Positions 46,501-58,500 of a DNA stretch of 60,000 nucleotides are shown here, piece by piece. Made by a program: the position numbers and the translations under genes. The notes beneath the pieces were generated by a model, which saw nothing but the letters and a program-made list of their open reading frames with translations, ran no database searches and was not told the origin of the DNA. Location: NCBI RefSeq assembly GCF_964355755.1, contig NC_092673.1, forward strand, positions 30,201,001 to 30,261,000, written 5' to 3'. This stretch comes from Antedon mediterranea. Taxonomy: Eukaryota; Echinodermata; Crinoidea; Comatulida; Antedonidae. The stretch's first letter is position 1. Each line of letters opens with the position of its first letter.

Positions 46501-49500
46501 CTTTTCTTTATTAATTATTCAAGAATTAGCATATTCATGTAATTAATTAAAAAAAAAAAAGAAGTTGATTAAAAACTTTTAATTAGAAAGTTTTCAATAG
46601 ACTAATATGTGAAGTTTAATAAATGTATCATCATAGTTTCTATAGGAACAATTGTTTATGATCAGTAACATCATTATTTTAATCATAATGCAAGAAGCTT
46701 AAAACTATGTTGAGCTGGCTGTTAATCCTGACGGTTAAAAATCTTTTTTTTTTAATCTAGTCGATTGGTTTATCATTACAGAATAATTAATGTGTTTGTT
46801 GTGTTCTTGTTGTTGTTTGTTGTGTTCTTGTTGTAATTTGCTATTAGCTTGCTTTATAACTTTCATTTTAACTAATGATAAACACTTTTGTACACTTATG
46901 TATTTTTAAATTTCATATATTTTGTGAGTGGAAAATAAATCAAGCATAAATTAAAACTTTATAAAGAGTTATTATGGAATAGGAAGTAGATGATCCATGA
47001 AAAATAATGACAATAACAATGTTGGGTGTAGGGCGCAGTGTGTTTTACTTACAGTACTACTAATCGTGAGGTCATGGGTTCGATTCAAACACTTGTTGCA
47101 TTGCTGGTATCCTTTGGAAACACACGTTTTCACCCAGGTGTACAAATGAATACCTGGTAAGGTCCAAAGGCACAACTTTGTGCTGATTACTAGCTGCATT
47201 ATTATGGGATTATGTTTCCATACAGGTTCGATCCGAAAATGACTGGGGTATTAATACAGTGCATTAGGCACTTTATTATTTATTTATATATATGGCCTTA
47301 CTAGGTTGAAACACCGGTTCTCGTCAGATCACTGAAGTTAAGCAACATTGGGCCCGGTTAGAGCTTGGATGGGAGACCATCCAGGAATACTGGGTTCTGT
47401 GTATGGAGCTGGGGTCCCAGTAGGCATTTGAAATCAGCACTGCTGATTCTTATGGCAGCTTCTATAATAATATTATTATTGATTTGAAAGAAATTTAGTA
47501 GTAAAGAAGTAATACAAAATCATCAAGAGATTTTGAAAATTTTAGTATAGAAAATTATGATTATATTGCTTGTTTTTTTGTCCATCAGACATAATGTAAG
47601 TTTAAATTTAGCCCCAAGAAAAATGACTATTATGCAACATTCATTAGCTTAATGAAAATGTGGGCAGTAAAACAAGGTATGTAAACTCTGTATTTGTCAT
47701 TATATTTAAGGTGACAGTATAAATATTAGTGAGATTTGTGATTTTTGATTTTGCAATGTCAGTTCCCATGCAAATGAAAATGGCATTAACTTACGCTGAG
47801 CCACTTTTTCGTGGATTGTCAATGCTTGGAGCTGTGCTTCTTCTGCTCGACATCAACTTGAGGCGGTCCTTATCGGTGGGCTTAGTATGGGGCCTAGATG
47901 ATGACTTACTCTTAGAATCATCTACTAGACTGGATTGAGTTCCAGGTGGCTTAGGAAACCCTACAGAAAAATAAATATAGATTAATTATTTTTATTATAT
48001 ATTTAGGTACAGGATAGATTAATTCGCTTCTCTTGTAAAGGTGGCGATCTGTTCATAAGGAATACACATACACAACATGCTCTACATAAACAAAGTCTGA
48101 AACAAGTTTGGGAGTGGAGAATTTTTTTAAAATCTGACAGGATTTGAAACCACGACCCTGAGATCGGTAACTAAGCAACTGCCAAGCTACAACTCTATAC
48201 TTCCACATACATAAATTTGGATAGGAAGTTTCCCACGATTTACAATTTAGTTACGTCTAACACAAACACACTTGCACATACATTTAGAAGACAATTCTAA
48301 ATACATTTTCACATAGAATTAGACACATTTAACAATGTAAAAGAGCAGAGCTCTAAATGCAGTATAATAACAAATAATATAAAGAGCAGTTCAAAATAAA
48401 TGTGGAAAATAACAATAATATATTTTAAGTGGATAGCTTCTCATAATCGACAACTTGATTACCTGTCAATCAAACACAAATGTACAAATAGAAATTTGCT
48501 TATTTCTACAAGATAAAGCTTTAACTATATTGATTGATAAATTACTGCTGAATATTGAATTATAATCATTTCTTCATGAATATTAATTGGATGCGGATTA
48601 TGAATCAAGTAAAGCCGACACACTATTAAAATTTACAGGAAACTGTAAATTTGAATTTGTATTAAGTTTGTATAATGGAATAAAGAAAAAAAATGGTATC
48701 CTCATTTATATTAAGAATCGGTATCTTCATAAACCATACAACAACATGGAAGCCCATTGGTAGAATTGGGGAACCCTTAAATGCACAGGTGAATCACTGT
48801 GACACCCAACTGCATCATTGATATATGTGCCAACCACCATGTACAAGAACCAGCACTATCCTTTTAACTACCACAGAGGATGGCGTCGCAGCGAGCTCTG
48901 GACGTCGAGAGAAAATGAGACTGATAGAAAAAACGGAGGAATTTGGTGCTCCCTAAGAGGCCAATATGCAGCAAATTTTGACAAGACAAGATTAAGAAAT
49001 AACACTTAGTATGGATTTAAATTCAAATATTAATCGATATATAGGGCTTAGTGACTACTTTATGTAAGGGTATAACCAAGCTTATAGGCTTTCATGAATT
49101 GAAATAGATTAAATTAATACATAAATGAAATTTGTTAATGTTAACGCAGCTAAATGAAAATTTATTTTATGTAACTATGTCGCAATATAGGACAGGGCAA
49201 AAGCAACATTAGTTTAGAATCATAACTCATATCTCAAAATCTTCTGAAATATATTTCAAATAATAGTATTAAATTACTGGGTATTTTTTTGCTAAGTGAA
49301 ACTATAAATATGTTCTTGGAATGTAGTTTTACACAGAATTAAAATGTTAACAGTGAACACATACTTTTTTGGTCTTCATCCTGTCCAGAATCCAATCTAG
49401 CTTTTATTCGTTGTGATCTAACATAAAAATGAATTAAAAATGTCGTGTAGTATTGTCTCAAAATAAATAAAAAAAACATGTTTAATAATAATTAATGGTT

Positions 49501-52500
49501 TTAAAATTAAAGTCGGTCAATAAGAAAATTAATGGTTCACACAGTATTTTTTTTGTGGCAGCCAGGCGTACATTAAAAAGTATACTATTCTACAAATTTA
49601 GTGTGAACCATAATTGGCATTGCTCTTTATACTACTATTGTTCAATATTGAAATTATACTCTACTGTAGAGGCCCTATTACGGGGACACTTTTGGGGCCA
49701 GCAAAGTGACCCCTTAGAATAGGGGTGTCTCCTGCAGTGTCAAAACATATTTCCACCCCATTTGTTTCACTGGAAAGTGTTCTCTTAATAGATTTGTCCT
49801 CTGAAAGGTTGTCCCAGGGGATTCTATTTTAATGGTATACAACACATGAAACAAGTACTTACGAGAGAATGTTCTTGATAAGACCAATAGCAGAGTCTTC
49901 AACTTGGGCTTTTCCTGCCTTCGTGACAGGCACCACTTGTTGCTGGGCCTCGGCCTGGAAGCCTACCTTACCCCCATTTACTGCAATGTTGCCCTGTAGC
50001 GTGGCCGATGGTGGTGGTTGCTGGTGCTTAGAACAGTCTAAGTATTGGTTACGATCATCAAATGATTTGAAAATGTCCTGCAGACTATCTAACAACTCCC
50101 AGGATGTTATTTGCTGATTAGAAAACAAATAAAATTATTAATATTATAATAAATAATAATTATTATTAAGTTATACAAAATACACAGGAATTTATAATGT
50201 GGAAAAAGTATAAAATTATTGTAAATTGTTTAGTAGAAGTTTGTTACTTGGTACCTGGATAGGGCTTATAAAGTACACAGTCTGTTAAAATCATTACTGT
50301 ACATGTTTAACATGTAAACTTTGTTTACGCTCTATTGGTGTCATAGTCAATGTGCCACATTATTGTACAATCACATGTTAGAAAAGAAAAATTAAAGTGC
50401 TAAAAACCCTATGTTTGTTGGTTACTAGGTAATAAACACTGATACCTATGTTTGATTGTGTTAGTTGCTAGGTAAAAAACATTGATCTCTATGTTTGTTA
50501 GTTGCTATATAACAAACATTGATACCTATGTTTGCTAGTTGCTAGGTAACAAACACTGATACATATGTTCATTAGTTTCTAGGTAACAAACATTAATCTG
50601 TACATTTATTAGTTGCTAAGTAATAGACACTAATGTTAATCCCGTACTTACATCTTGTGCTGTAGAGTTAGATGTAGAAATAGTAGGAACGGTAGAAGTC
50701 AAGGTAGAAAAAGAAGTCTGTCAAAGAAAACCACAGCAATCACAATGAGGTGGATAAACATCAACGAGATAGATGATTTTTGTGAGCAAAACGATTAGAA
50801 ACTACCACCATTTTAGTGGGGAGACTGGGGGAAAATTTGTTTAATATTCAATATATTTAATGATTTTTTTTGCTTTTATTTTAAAGCAAGATTTTAAAGA
50901 TTTTATGACAATATATTGTACTTTATATTTTAGATGAATTGTCAAATAAAATGTTTAATATCCATAATTGTGTTTTTAGTCATTGGCTACAAGTGTTACA
51001 AATGGTATGGTGTTCATATTAAAATTGATAAAAACAAAAATTTGTCACTAGTGATTTAGTTTTCATATCTCAAAGGAAAATGTTCAATCTCACAAAAATG
51101 GTCTATACTCAGATGAATCACAATATTAATACAAACCGACTATTAATAGAGAAGTGCATGCAAAAAAAAAAATAGCTACTATGTTAATAATCAATTGTCC
51201 CCTCTTCTGTAATGAAAACATAAATAACTAGAGGGTACTCCGAGAGTACAAACCTCCGCCTACTGTAAAATTCCCCTACATAAAATGCCCCCTGAATATT
51301 TTTTTTTTTACATTTTTTTTTATTAGTTCTAAGTGTAAATATGTTAACTGCACACTACAAAGTTGTGGATGACAGTGTGGTGTAATGGTTATGTATCCAG
51401 CCTCTCACAGTTGAGATCGCTGGTTCAAGTCCCACTGAGGGGGTTTTTTTTTTTAATTATTTTTTTATTTCTTTTTGTTTTGTTTTTTGTGGACCTTGAT
51501 CTTTGACCCTGACCCTTCAAAATTTAACCACAATTATATGATGTGTCATTGATCATTGTGGCTAAGTTTGGTGAGAATCAGATCAAAACTGTGGTCTCTA
51601 GGCAGTAAAATAGTTTTTTGTTAGTTGTGACCTTGACCTATGACCTTTCCGCCTCAAATTCGAACTCGTCCGAGCTTTTTGGGCATAGATCATTGTGTCC
51701 AAATTTGGTTAGAATCGGATAAAAACTGTGGCCTCCAGGCTGTTCACAGACACACACACAGACACACACACAAACACACACACACAAACACACACACAAA
51801 CATACAGGGGTGAAAACATAACCTCCTTGGCGGAGGTAATTAATACACATAACACTCAAGCCTGGTAAATAAGATGAGAAAGCGAAATCCTTAATCTTAA
51901 CAATTTATTACACTCATCATCACGTAAATGTAAATATATATATTTACATTATGTGAAGAAAATAATGTGTGTTGATATTATAAATTAAATATCACATTAA
52001 TTTGATTTGTGTTGAAAATAGAGAATAGTGTCGTCTGAAACTTTAATTTGAATACATTATAATGTGGTTGAATGACCGGTTGGTTATGGTCATGTCCATC
52101 GAATTTGACCATTATAGTATATTACAGAGCTTTTGATTTGCGACGATCAAAGACCTAGGCCCTATGAATTGATGGTCGGTCACCATAGGGAAAGAAATTG
52201 AGCGAGGGTTAGGGTACATCCCAATTCCACTGCATCTTCATAAAACATTTATTTGTTCAACAATGGCATATTTTTTAACAGTGCAATATATATGTGTGTA
52301 CATTATTTAAATGAATTGACGTCCTAACTTGTTCCTACAGTACAGTACTACAGTGATAAATCATTGTAGAGAAATTAGGTACATTTGGAAATGGTACTCA
52401 TGGTAATTCATACATTTAAATAAAATAAAAAATCGCATAAATCCGCGACTGATCTTGTCTTGTTCATGATATCAATGAAGATGCCAAGAAGTACTATCAA

Positions 52501-55500
52501 CTGGACTGAGAATTTTCCAAAAAAATAAAAGTTTCATTACATTTTAATTAGTGTTCTATCTACCCACTGTAATCATAGACAAACATGCTAAACATAGATT
52601 ATAAGAATAACAATGGGTATACAGTAATAGAGGTCATCATAGTGACCTGCTTTTCATTTCTATAGCAATGGCAATAATGTACAATTTTTAAATGTAAACA
52701 CAATTCCTGGTTAAAACATGGTGCAGATCCAGGGTAGAGTTAAAGAGGGCTACCTCATGCACTTTTTTTGCCAATCCTAGATAACTAGCAGGCAAATTAC
52801 CTTCATCTAATAGGCTAGGCCTAAATCTTAGTTCATGCCTGCACTTCCCTTTTTTGCGGAAAAAGAACCCCCTGTAAAAATCCTGAGTACGAGCTTGAGT
52901 CATAGATATCAAAAAGTAGTTCATAATTTTCATTTTAGCCTCTAGTACTACTGTACCCTCCTCTCACCCATGTGATTTTGGTATGCTTTGCATAAAGACG
53001 GGTCCAAATAACAATTGGGTTACTTTCTATAAAGGTAAATCATAGTAACCTACTTTTTAATTAATAATTGAATAATGAAAGGCAACCCTGCAAGAGAATC
53101 CTGGTTTGAGACAGACAGCCATGATTTGGTTTCATGTCTATAACGACAAACTTTGCCTGAATCATCCGTTACATTGCGTTTTTTTTAAAACAGAAGTAGT
53201 GCATAGTAAAAATCAAATTACTACTTTGCTCATTGAATCACTTTCTTTTTTCACATTTACTAGCAAAAAACACATGATTAGAGAAAACATGATTTCATGG
53301 TGCATATGTGATGGTTTGAAACATTGTTAAAATGTATTTGTGCATTTAAGATGATTTTTCAGAGTTTTCAAAGGTTACTTTTCAATTTAGACAAATGAAA
53401 CTGGGAAAGTCAAAAATAGAGTATCGATTTGGAATAAAACGAACCGTACAAAAAAGTACTAAAACAATAAAATATGATTTCTGAAATATAGTTATTATGT
53501 TAAATGGTAATGATTTTTTTTTCAGTTAATATTTTATAAGTGATGTCATATTGATTAGGGAATTAGAGATAGTATTTGTGTCCATAAAATTGAATATTCT
53601 CTCTTATCAATTAATTGATACAAATTAAATTATGTATTAGTAATTTCATAGTTTTTCTGTCATTAATACAATTACGTGGGACATGGTGCCAAACACTCCA
53701 TCAAGGAGGACAGTAAATTGAATAAATTTTGTATATATGTCATCCCATTAGTGACAAAGGAGTTTTTGTAACTTTTATCAATCGAGAAACAAATTTATTA
53801 TCAATATTAATCTAAAATACATTTCTAAAAATATATTCAATAAGCATGTTTACAATTTTGTATTTTATTAAACATAAAAATCATGTCGTTGATAGAGATG
53901 ATTTAATAGGAAAGAAAATAGATGAAAATGATAATAAAGAAGATGACAATGTTGTATTGTGGTAATAAAAATAATTGAAGATGATAATAATATTGATTGA
54001 TGAAGCAGATGATTCTTGATATAAGGATGTTTGCAAAGTGGTGATAACTAGTACCATGATAGAAAGAGGTACAAGATATGATGATAATGATATTGATTGA
54101 TGAAGCAGATGATTCTTGATATAAGGATGTTTGCAAAGTGGTGATAACTAGTACCATGATAGAAAAAGGTACAAGATATGATGATAATGATAATATAATT
54201 TAAATTTTAATCTGATTGTCTGATGATGATAACAAGCATGATAAATGATGAAATAGATAATGAGAAGTATAATGGATGATGAGGTCAATAACAATCATTA
54301 TAGATGGTACTATATAACACCTAAATAAATTCCTGTCATTTGATTGGACAATGGTGGTTCACATGGTGTGCAATAGTAGGTACTATTTAACGATCATGTA
54401 ATAGTTTTTTTTTTCCTTTTTTTGTGTATGAAAAAATATCTGCTTGAAATCTAATAGCAGCATTGTCTGTTCTAGATCTCACAGAAATTTCATTTTTCAT
54501 CTTATCAAATTATTTGTACCATTGCATTTATAAACATTCATTATTTGTATACTGAATGGTGACATTTTCAGATGATGAAATATAGATACTGTACTACTGT
54601 ATAATAATACAAATTAGTGGTGCAGAGGATAAACTATTATGATTGATGATTATGAATGACATATGACAATAATGATGATGATGTTGAGTGGTAAAAACAA
54701 TAATAAGATGAGATAGAAACAGAAAAAAAGTAGCAATGAAACTTTTTCTAGGTAATTGTAGTTCTACAAGCAATTTAAAACATAATTAATATGTTCTATA
54801 TTTATTAATATTTATTTTTAATAAATGTTAAAGTAGTTATAGCATTTAAAAAGGCATAAAATACCCATTTGTATGTAAAATTCATTTACTATGCTTTTAA
54901 AATAAATTGCAATCCTTTTTTAGGATTATAGAAGGTTATTATTGTATGTTGCAGTAATTTACAGCGACTCCCATGTGAATCACATACTATACATAAGCAA
55001 GCTATTGTAATGTTAAATAATCTGACCTTTAAAGGATATTATTAATAAATGGAAAGTCCAAAAACAATAAAAACAGACTACTGATAACGAGAATCATACA
55101 ATACTGATGATTTTGCTGACATTGATGGTGACAATTATGGTGTGGTGATGATTTTGCTGACATTGATGGTGACAATTATGGTGTGGTGATGATTTTGCTG
55201 ACGTTGATGGTGACAATTATGGTGTGGTGATGATTTTGCTGACTTTGATGGTGACAATTATGGTGTGGTGATGATTTTGCTGACATTGATGGTGACAATT
55301 ATGGTGTGGTGATGATTTTGCTGACTTTGATGGTGACAATTATGGTGTGGTGATGATTTTGCTGACTTTGATGGTGACAATTATGGTGTGGTGATGATTT
55401 TGCTGACATTGATGGTGACAATTATGGTGTGGTGATGATTTTGCTGACTTTGATGGTGACAATTTTAGCATGATGTTGATGACATTGATAGTGACAATAT

Positions 55501-58500
55501 TGGCATGGTGCTGTTGATGACATTGATAGTAGCAATGTTGGCATGATGCTGTTGGTGACATTGATGGTGACAATGTTGGCATGGTGTTGGTGACATTGGT
55601 GGTAAAAATGTTGGCATGATGTTGGTGGCATTGATGGTGACAATTTTAGCATGATGTTGATGACATTGATAGCGACAATATTGGCATGGTGCTGTTGATG
55701 ACATTGATAGTAGCAATGTTGGCATGGTGATATTGATGACATTGATAGTGACAATATTGGCATGGTGTTGGTGACATTGGTGGTAAAAATGTTGGCACAC
55801 GATGTTGGTGGCATTGATAGTAACAATGTTGGCATGGTGATGTTGATGACATTGATGGTAACAATGTTGGCATGGTGATGTTGGTGACATTGATGGTAAC
55901 AATGTTGGCATGGTGATGTTGATGACATTCATAGTGAAAATGTTGGCATGGTGTTGGTGACATTGGTGGTAAAAATGTTGGCACGATGTTGGTGACATTG
56001 ATGGTAACAATGTTGGCATGGTGATGTTGATGACATTGATGGTAACAATGTTCGCATGGTGATGTTGGTGACATTGATGGTGACAATTTTGGCATGCTGT
56101 AGTGTTGATGACATTGATAGTGACAATGTTGGCATGGTGATGTTGATGACATTGATAGTAACAATGTTGGCATGGTGATGTCACAGGGAAAAATTTCATT
56201 TTAAAATTTTGTTTAGCATTATTGCTAATCAAACTGATTTTTAGGCGAGAAACATAGTTTTGTATTGTCTTTTTTGCTACATAATTTTAGAAATGTGTAG
56301 CAATAAGGTTGTTTTGTATAGCTTTTTGCTATGCTACACTGGCGAAATTATTCCCTGGTCATGTTGATGACATTGATAGTGACAATGTTGGCATGGTATT
56401 GATGGTGACAATGTTGGCATGGTGTAGTGTTGATGACATTGCTAGTGGCAATGCTGGCATGGTTATGATGGTGACAATGTTGGCATGATGATGTTGATGA
56501 CATTGATAGTGACAATATTGGCATGATGTTGATGACATTGATGGTGACAATGTTGGCATGGTGCTGTTGGTGACATTGATGGTGACAATGTTTGCATGGT
56601 GTAGTGTTGATGACATTGATAGTGACAATGTTGCTGACATTGATGTGGCAATGCTGGCATGGTGCTGCTGGTGACATTGGTGGTGACAATGTTGGCATGG
56701 TGTAGTGTTGATGACATTGATGGTGACAATGTTGGCATGGTGTAGTGTTGATGACATTGATAGTGACAATGTTGGCATGGTATTGATAGTGACAATGTTG
56801 GCATGATGTTGGTGACATTGATGGTGACAATGTTAATTCATTGTGGGCATGCAGAGATATTGGGACATGTGTCCTCACTCCTCACAGGTTTGTAGGTCTA
56901 GACAACGACCGACCGATTGACCTGAGCTAGGTTCGTCGATGGTTTTCGCAAATCGAAAGCTCCCTAATGTTGGTGACAATGATGTTGGTGACAATGATGT
57001 TGGTGACAATGATGTTGGTGACAATGATGTTGGTGACAATGATGTTGGTGACAATGATGTTGGTGACAATGATGTTGGTGACAATGATGTTGGTGACAAT
57101 GATGTTGGTGACAATGATGTTGGTGACAATGATGTTGGTGACAATGATGTTGGTGACAATGATGTTGGTGACAATGATGTTAGTGACAATGATGTTGGTG
57201 ACAATGATGTTGGTGACAATTATGTTGGTGACAATTATGTTGGTGACAATTATGTTGGTGACACTGGTGACAATGTTAATGTTAATGACAATAACAATGA
57301 CAAACTGAAGTTGACAATTCGAGGTCAAGGATTAAAGATATATTGTCCCACTAAAAAAATATTTTTTTAAATTTTGTTGTTTTGTTTATGTTATTTTAAT
57401 GTCACATAGTAGTTATTCACTCTCACAAAATATTGGGTCTGAAAAATTTTTATTTACCTGAGAAAAATGTAATTTAAAGCAAAAAATGGTCAAATTGTCT
57501 GGATAATTTAACTGTTTATTTTGTCTTTTTATAGGTGAAATCATTTTTTCCCCTGTTTTTTTTCTTATGGAAGTGAACAACTTCATTAAAACTGCAAAAT
57601 GGCCTATTCAAAGTCCAATTTTAAAAATCTTTATTTTTCATGATTTTGGGGGACAATACATCTTTAACAATGAAGGTCTTAATTTCAATGATGGAAACTA
57701 AAAATAGGCCTAAATAGTAAAATTCACTTATCATTTCCAAACAAAATCCAAAACTCACGACAATAATACAAGCTTTAAAAAGAAACTTGATATTTAGAAT
57801 GTTAGTTTCAAGGACATAATATCAGACAATTTCTAAATGAATCAATTTAACTTCCTAGATTAACTAAATTGAAAATATCAAAATAATCTTTCATGAAATT
57901 ATGTACAAGAGTAAAAACAAATTAAATGCTAGTAATGTTGTTGAACAGTATCTGTCGTTGCAATGATATATGAAGCCGTCACATTTCTCTATCAATCTTA
58001 AGTACACTCCCTGGAGCAATACAGACTAACCAGTTTCATGCCTTAGGCTCATGGGTGTTTAGTTGCAGGGCCTAGGGGAGTATATCCTGTATCATTTTAC
58101 AGTCTGATGGGTGTAATGTATCCCAATTTTCTCCATAACATAATCTATGAATTAATCTAAACCATTATTGGAGTTTAGTCAACAATATTTTGTTTATTGA
58201 AAATATTGTTTTTTTCAAACCAATAATTAGTAAAAACTAACCTTGACAGTTTCGCTGTCCTGATCGGACAGCTTCTTCAGAAATAATGACGATCTATCAT
58301 CAAACAGATTGACCTCTAGAGTTTTTATTAATTATTGGTTTGAAAAAAAGAATATTTTCAATATACTTATACTAACAAACCAGATGAACATTTTCAATCA
58401 TAATATTTTGTTTATGCTAAAGTGATTGATTATCTTTGTTGACTTCACTACTTAATTAATTTTGTAATTGACAAGTTTAAGTGCATGTGTGGATAGTCGT

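Larger units (their letters stand above)
36515..47794 (-). other. Intron 6 of the CCDC180-like gene (11.3 kb)
   Basis: The largest intron. From right to left it holds the 5S-like element and a SINE (47021-47403), a tRNA-like SINE (45265-45372), a full-length SINE (44179-44566), the 44-bp array (42591-42803), a TIR element (41689-42464), a T-rich array (40719-41020), a 177-bp periodic element (38677-40246), a family A MITE (38194-38353) and a SINE (37191-37500). The gaps 45376-47020, 42804-44178 and 41021-41688 show no exon or assigned repeat. Confidence 0.65.

Noticed and set aside
47291-47403. A functional 5S rRNA gene
   Set aside because: Termini do not pair as in 5S, several conserved positions differ, it is a single copy, and it has an attached foreign tail.
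49869-50117. Plus-strand frame of 82 codons
   Set aside because: Antisense shadow of exon 4 of the CCDC180-like gene, whose splice sites and phases fit the minus strand.
52688-52933. 81-codon minus-strand frame (RTQDFYRGFFFRKKG)
   Set aside because: Looks like translated dispersed-repeat sequence; no splice sites that fit the host gene phases were found.
55340-56878. Minus-strand His/Cys/Thr-rich frames up to 255 codons
   Set aside because: Translation of GATG/GACA minisatellites. The frames overlap one another and no domain is present.
56927-57370. Long open frames in several frames, both strands
   Set aside because: They are translations of a 15-bp perfect repeat, which keeps all frames open.
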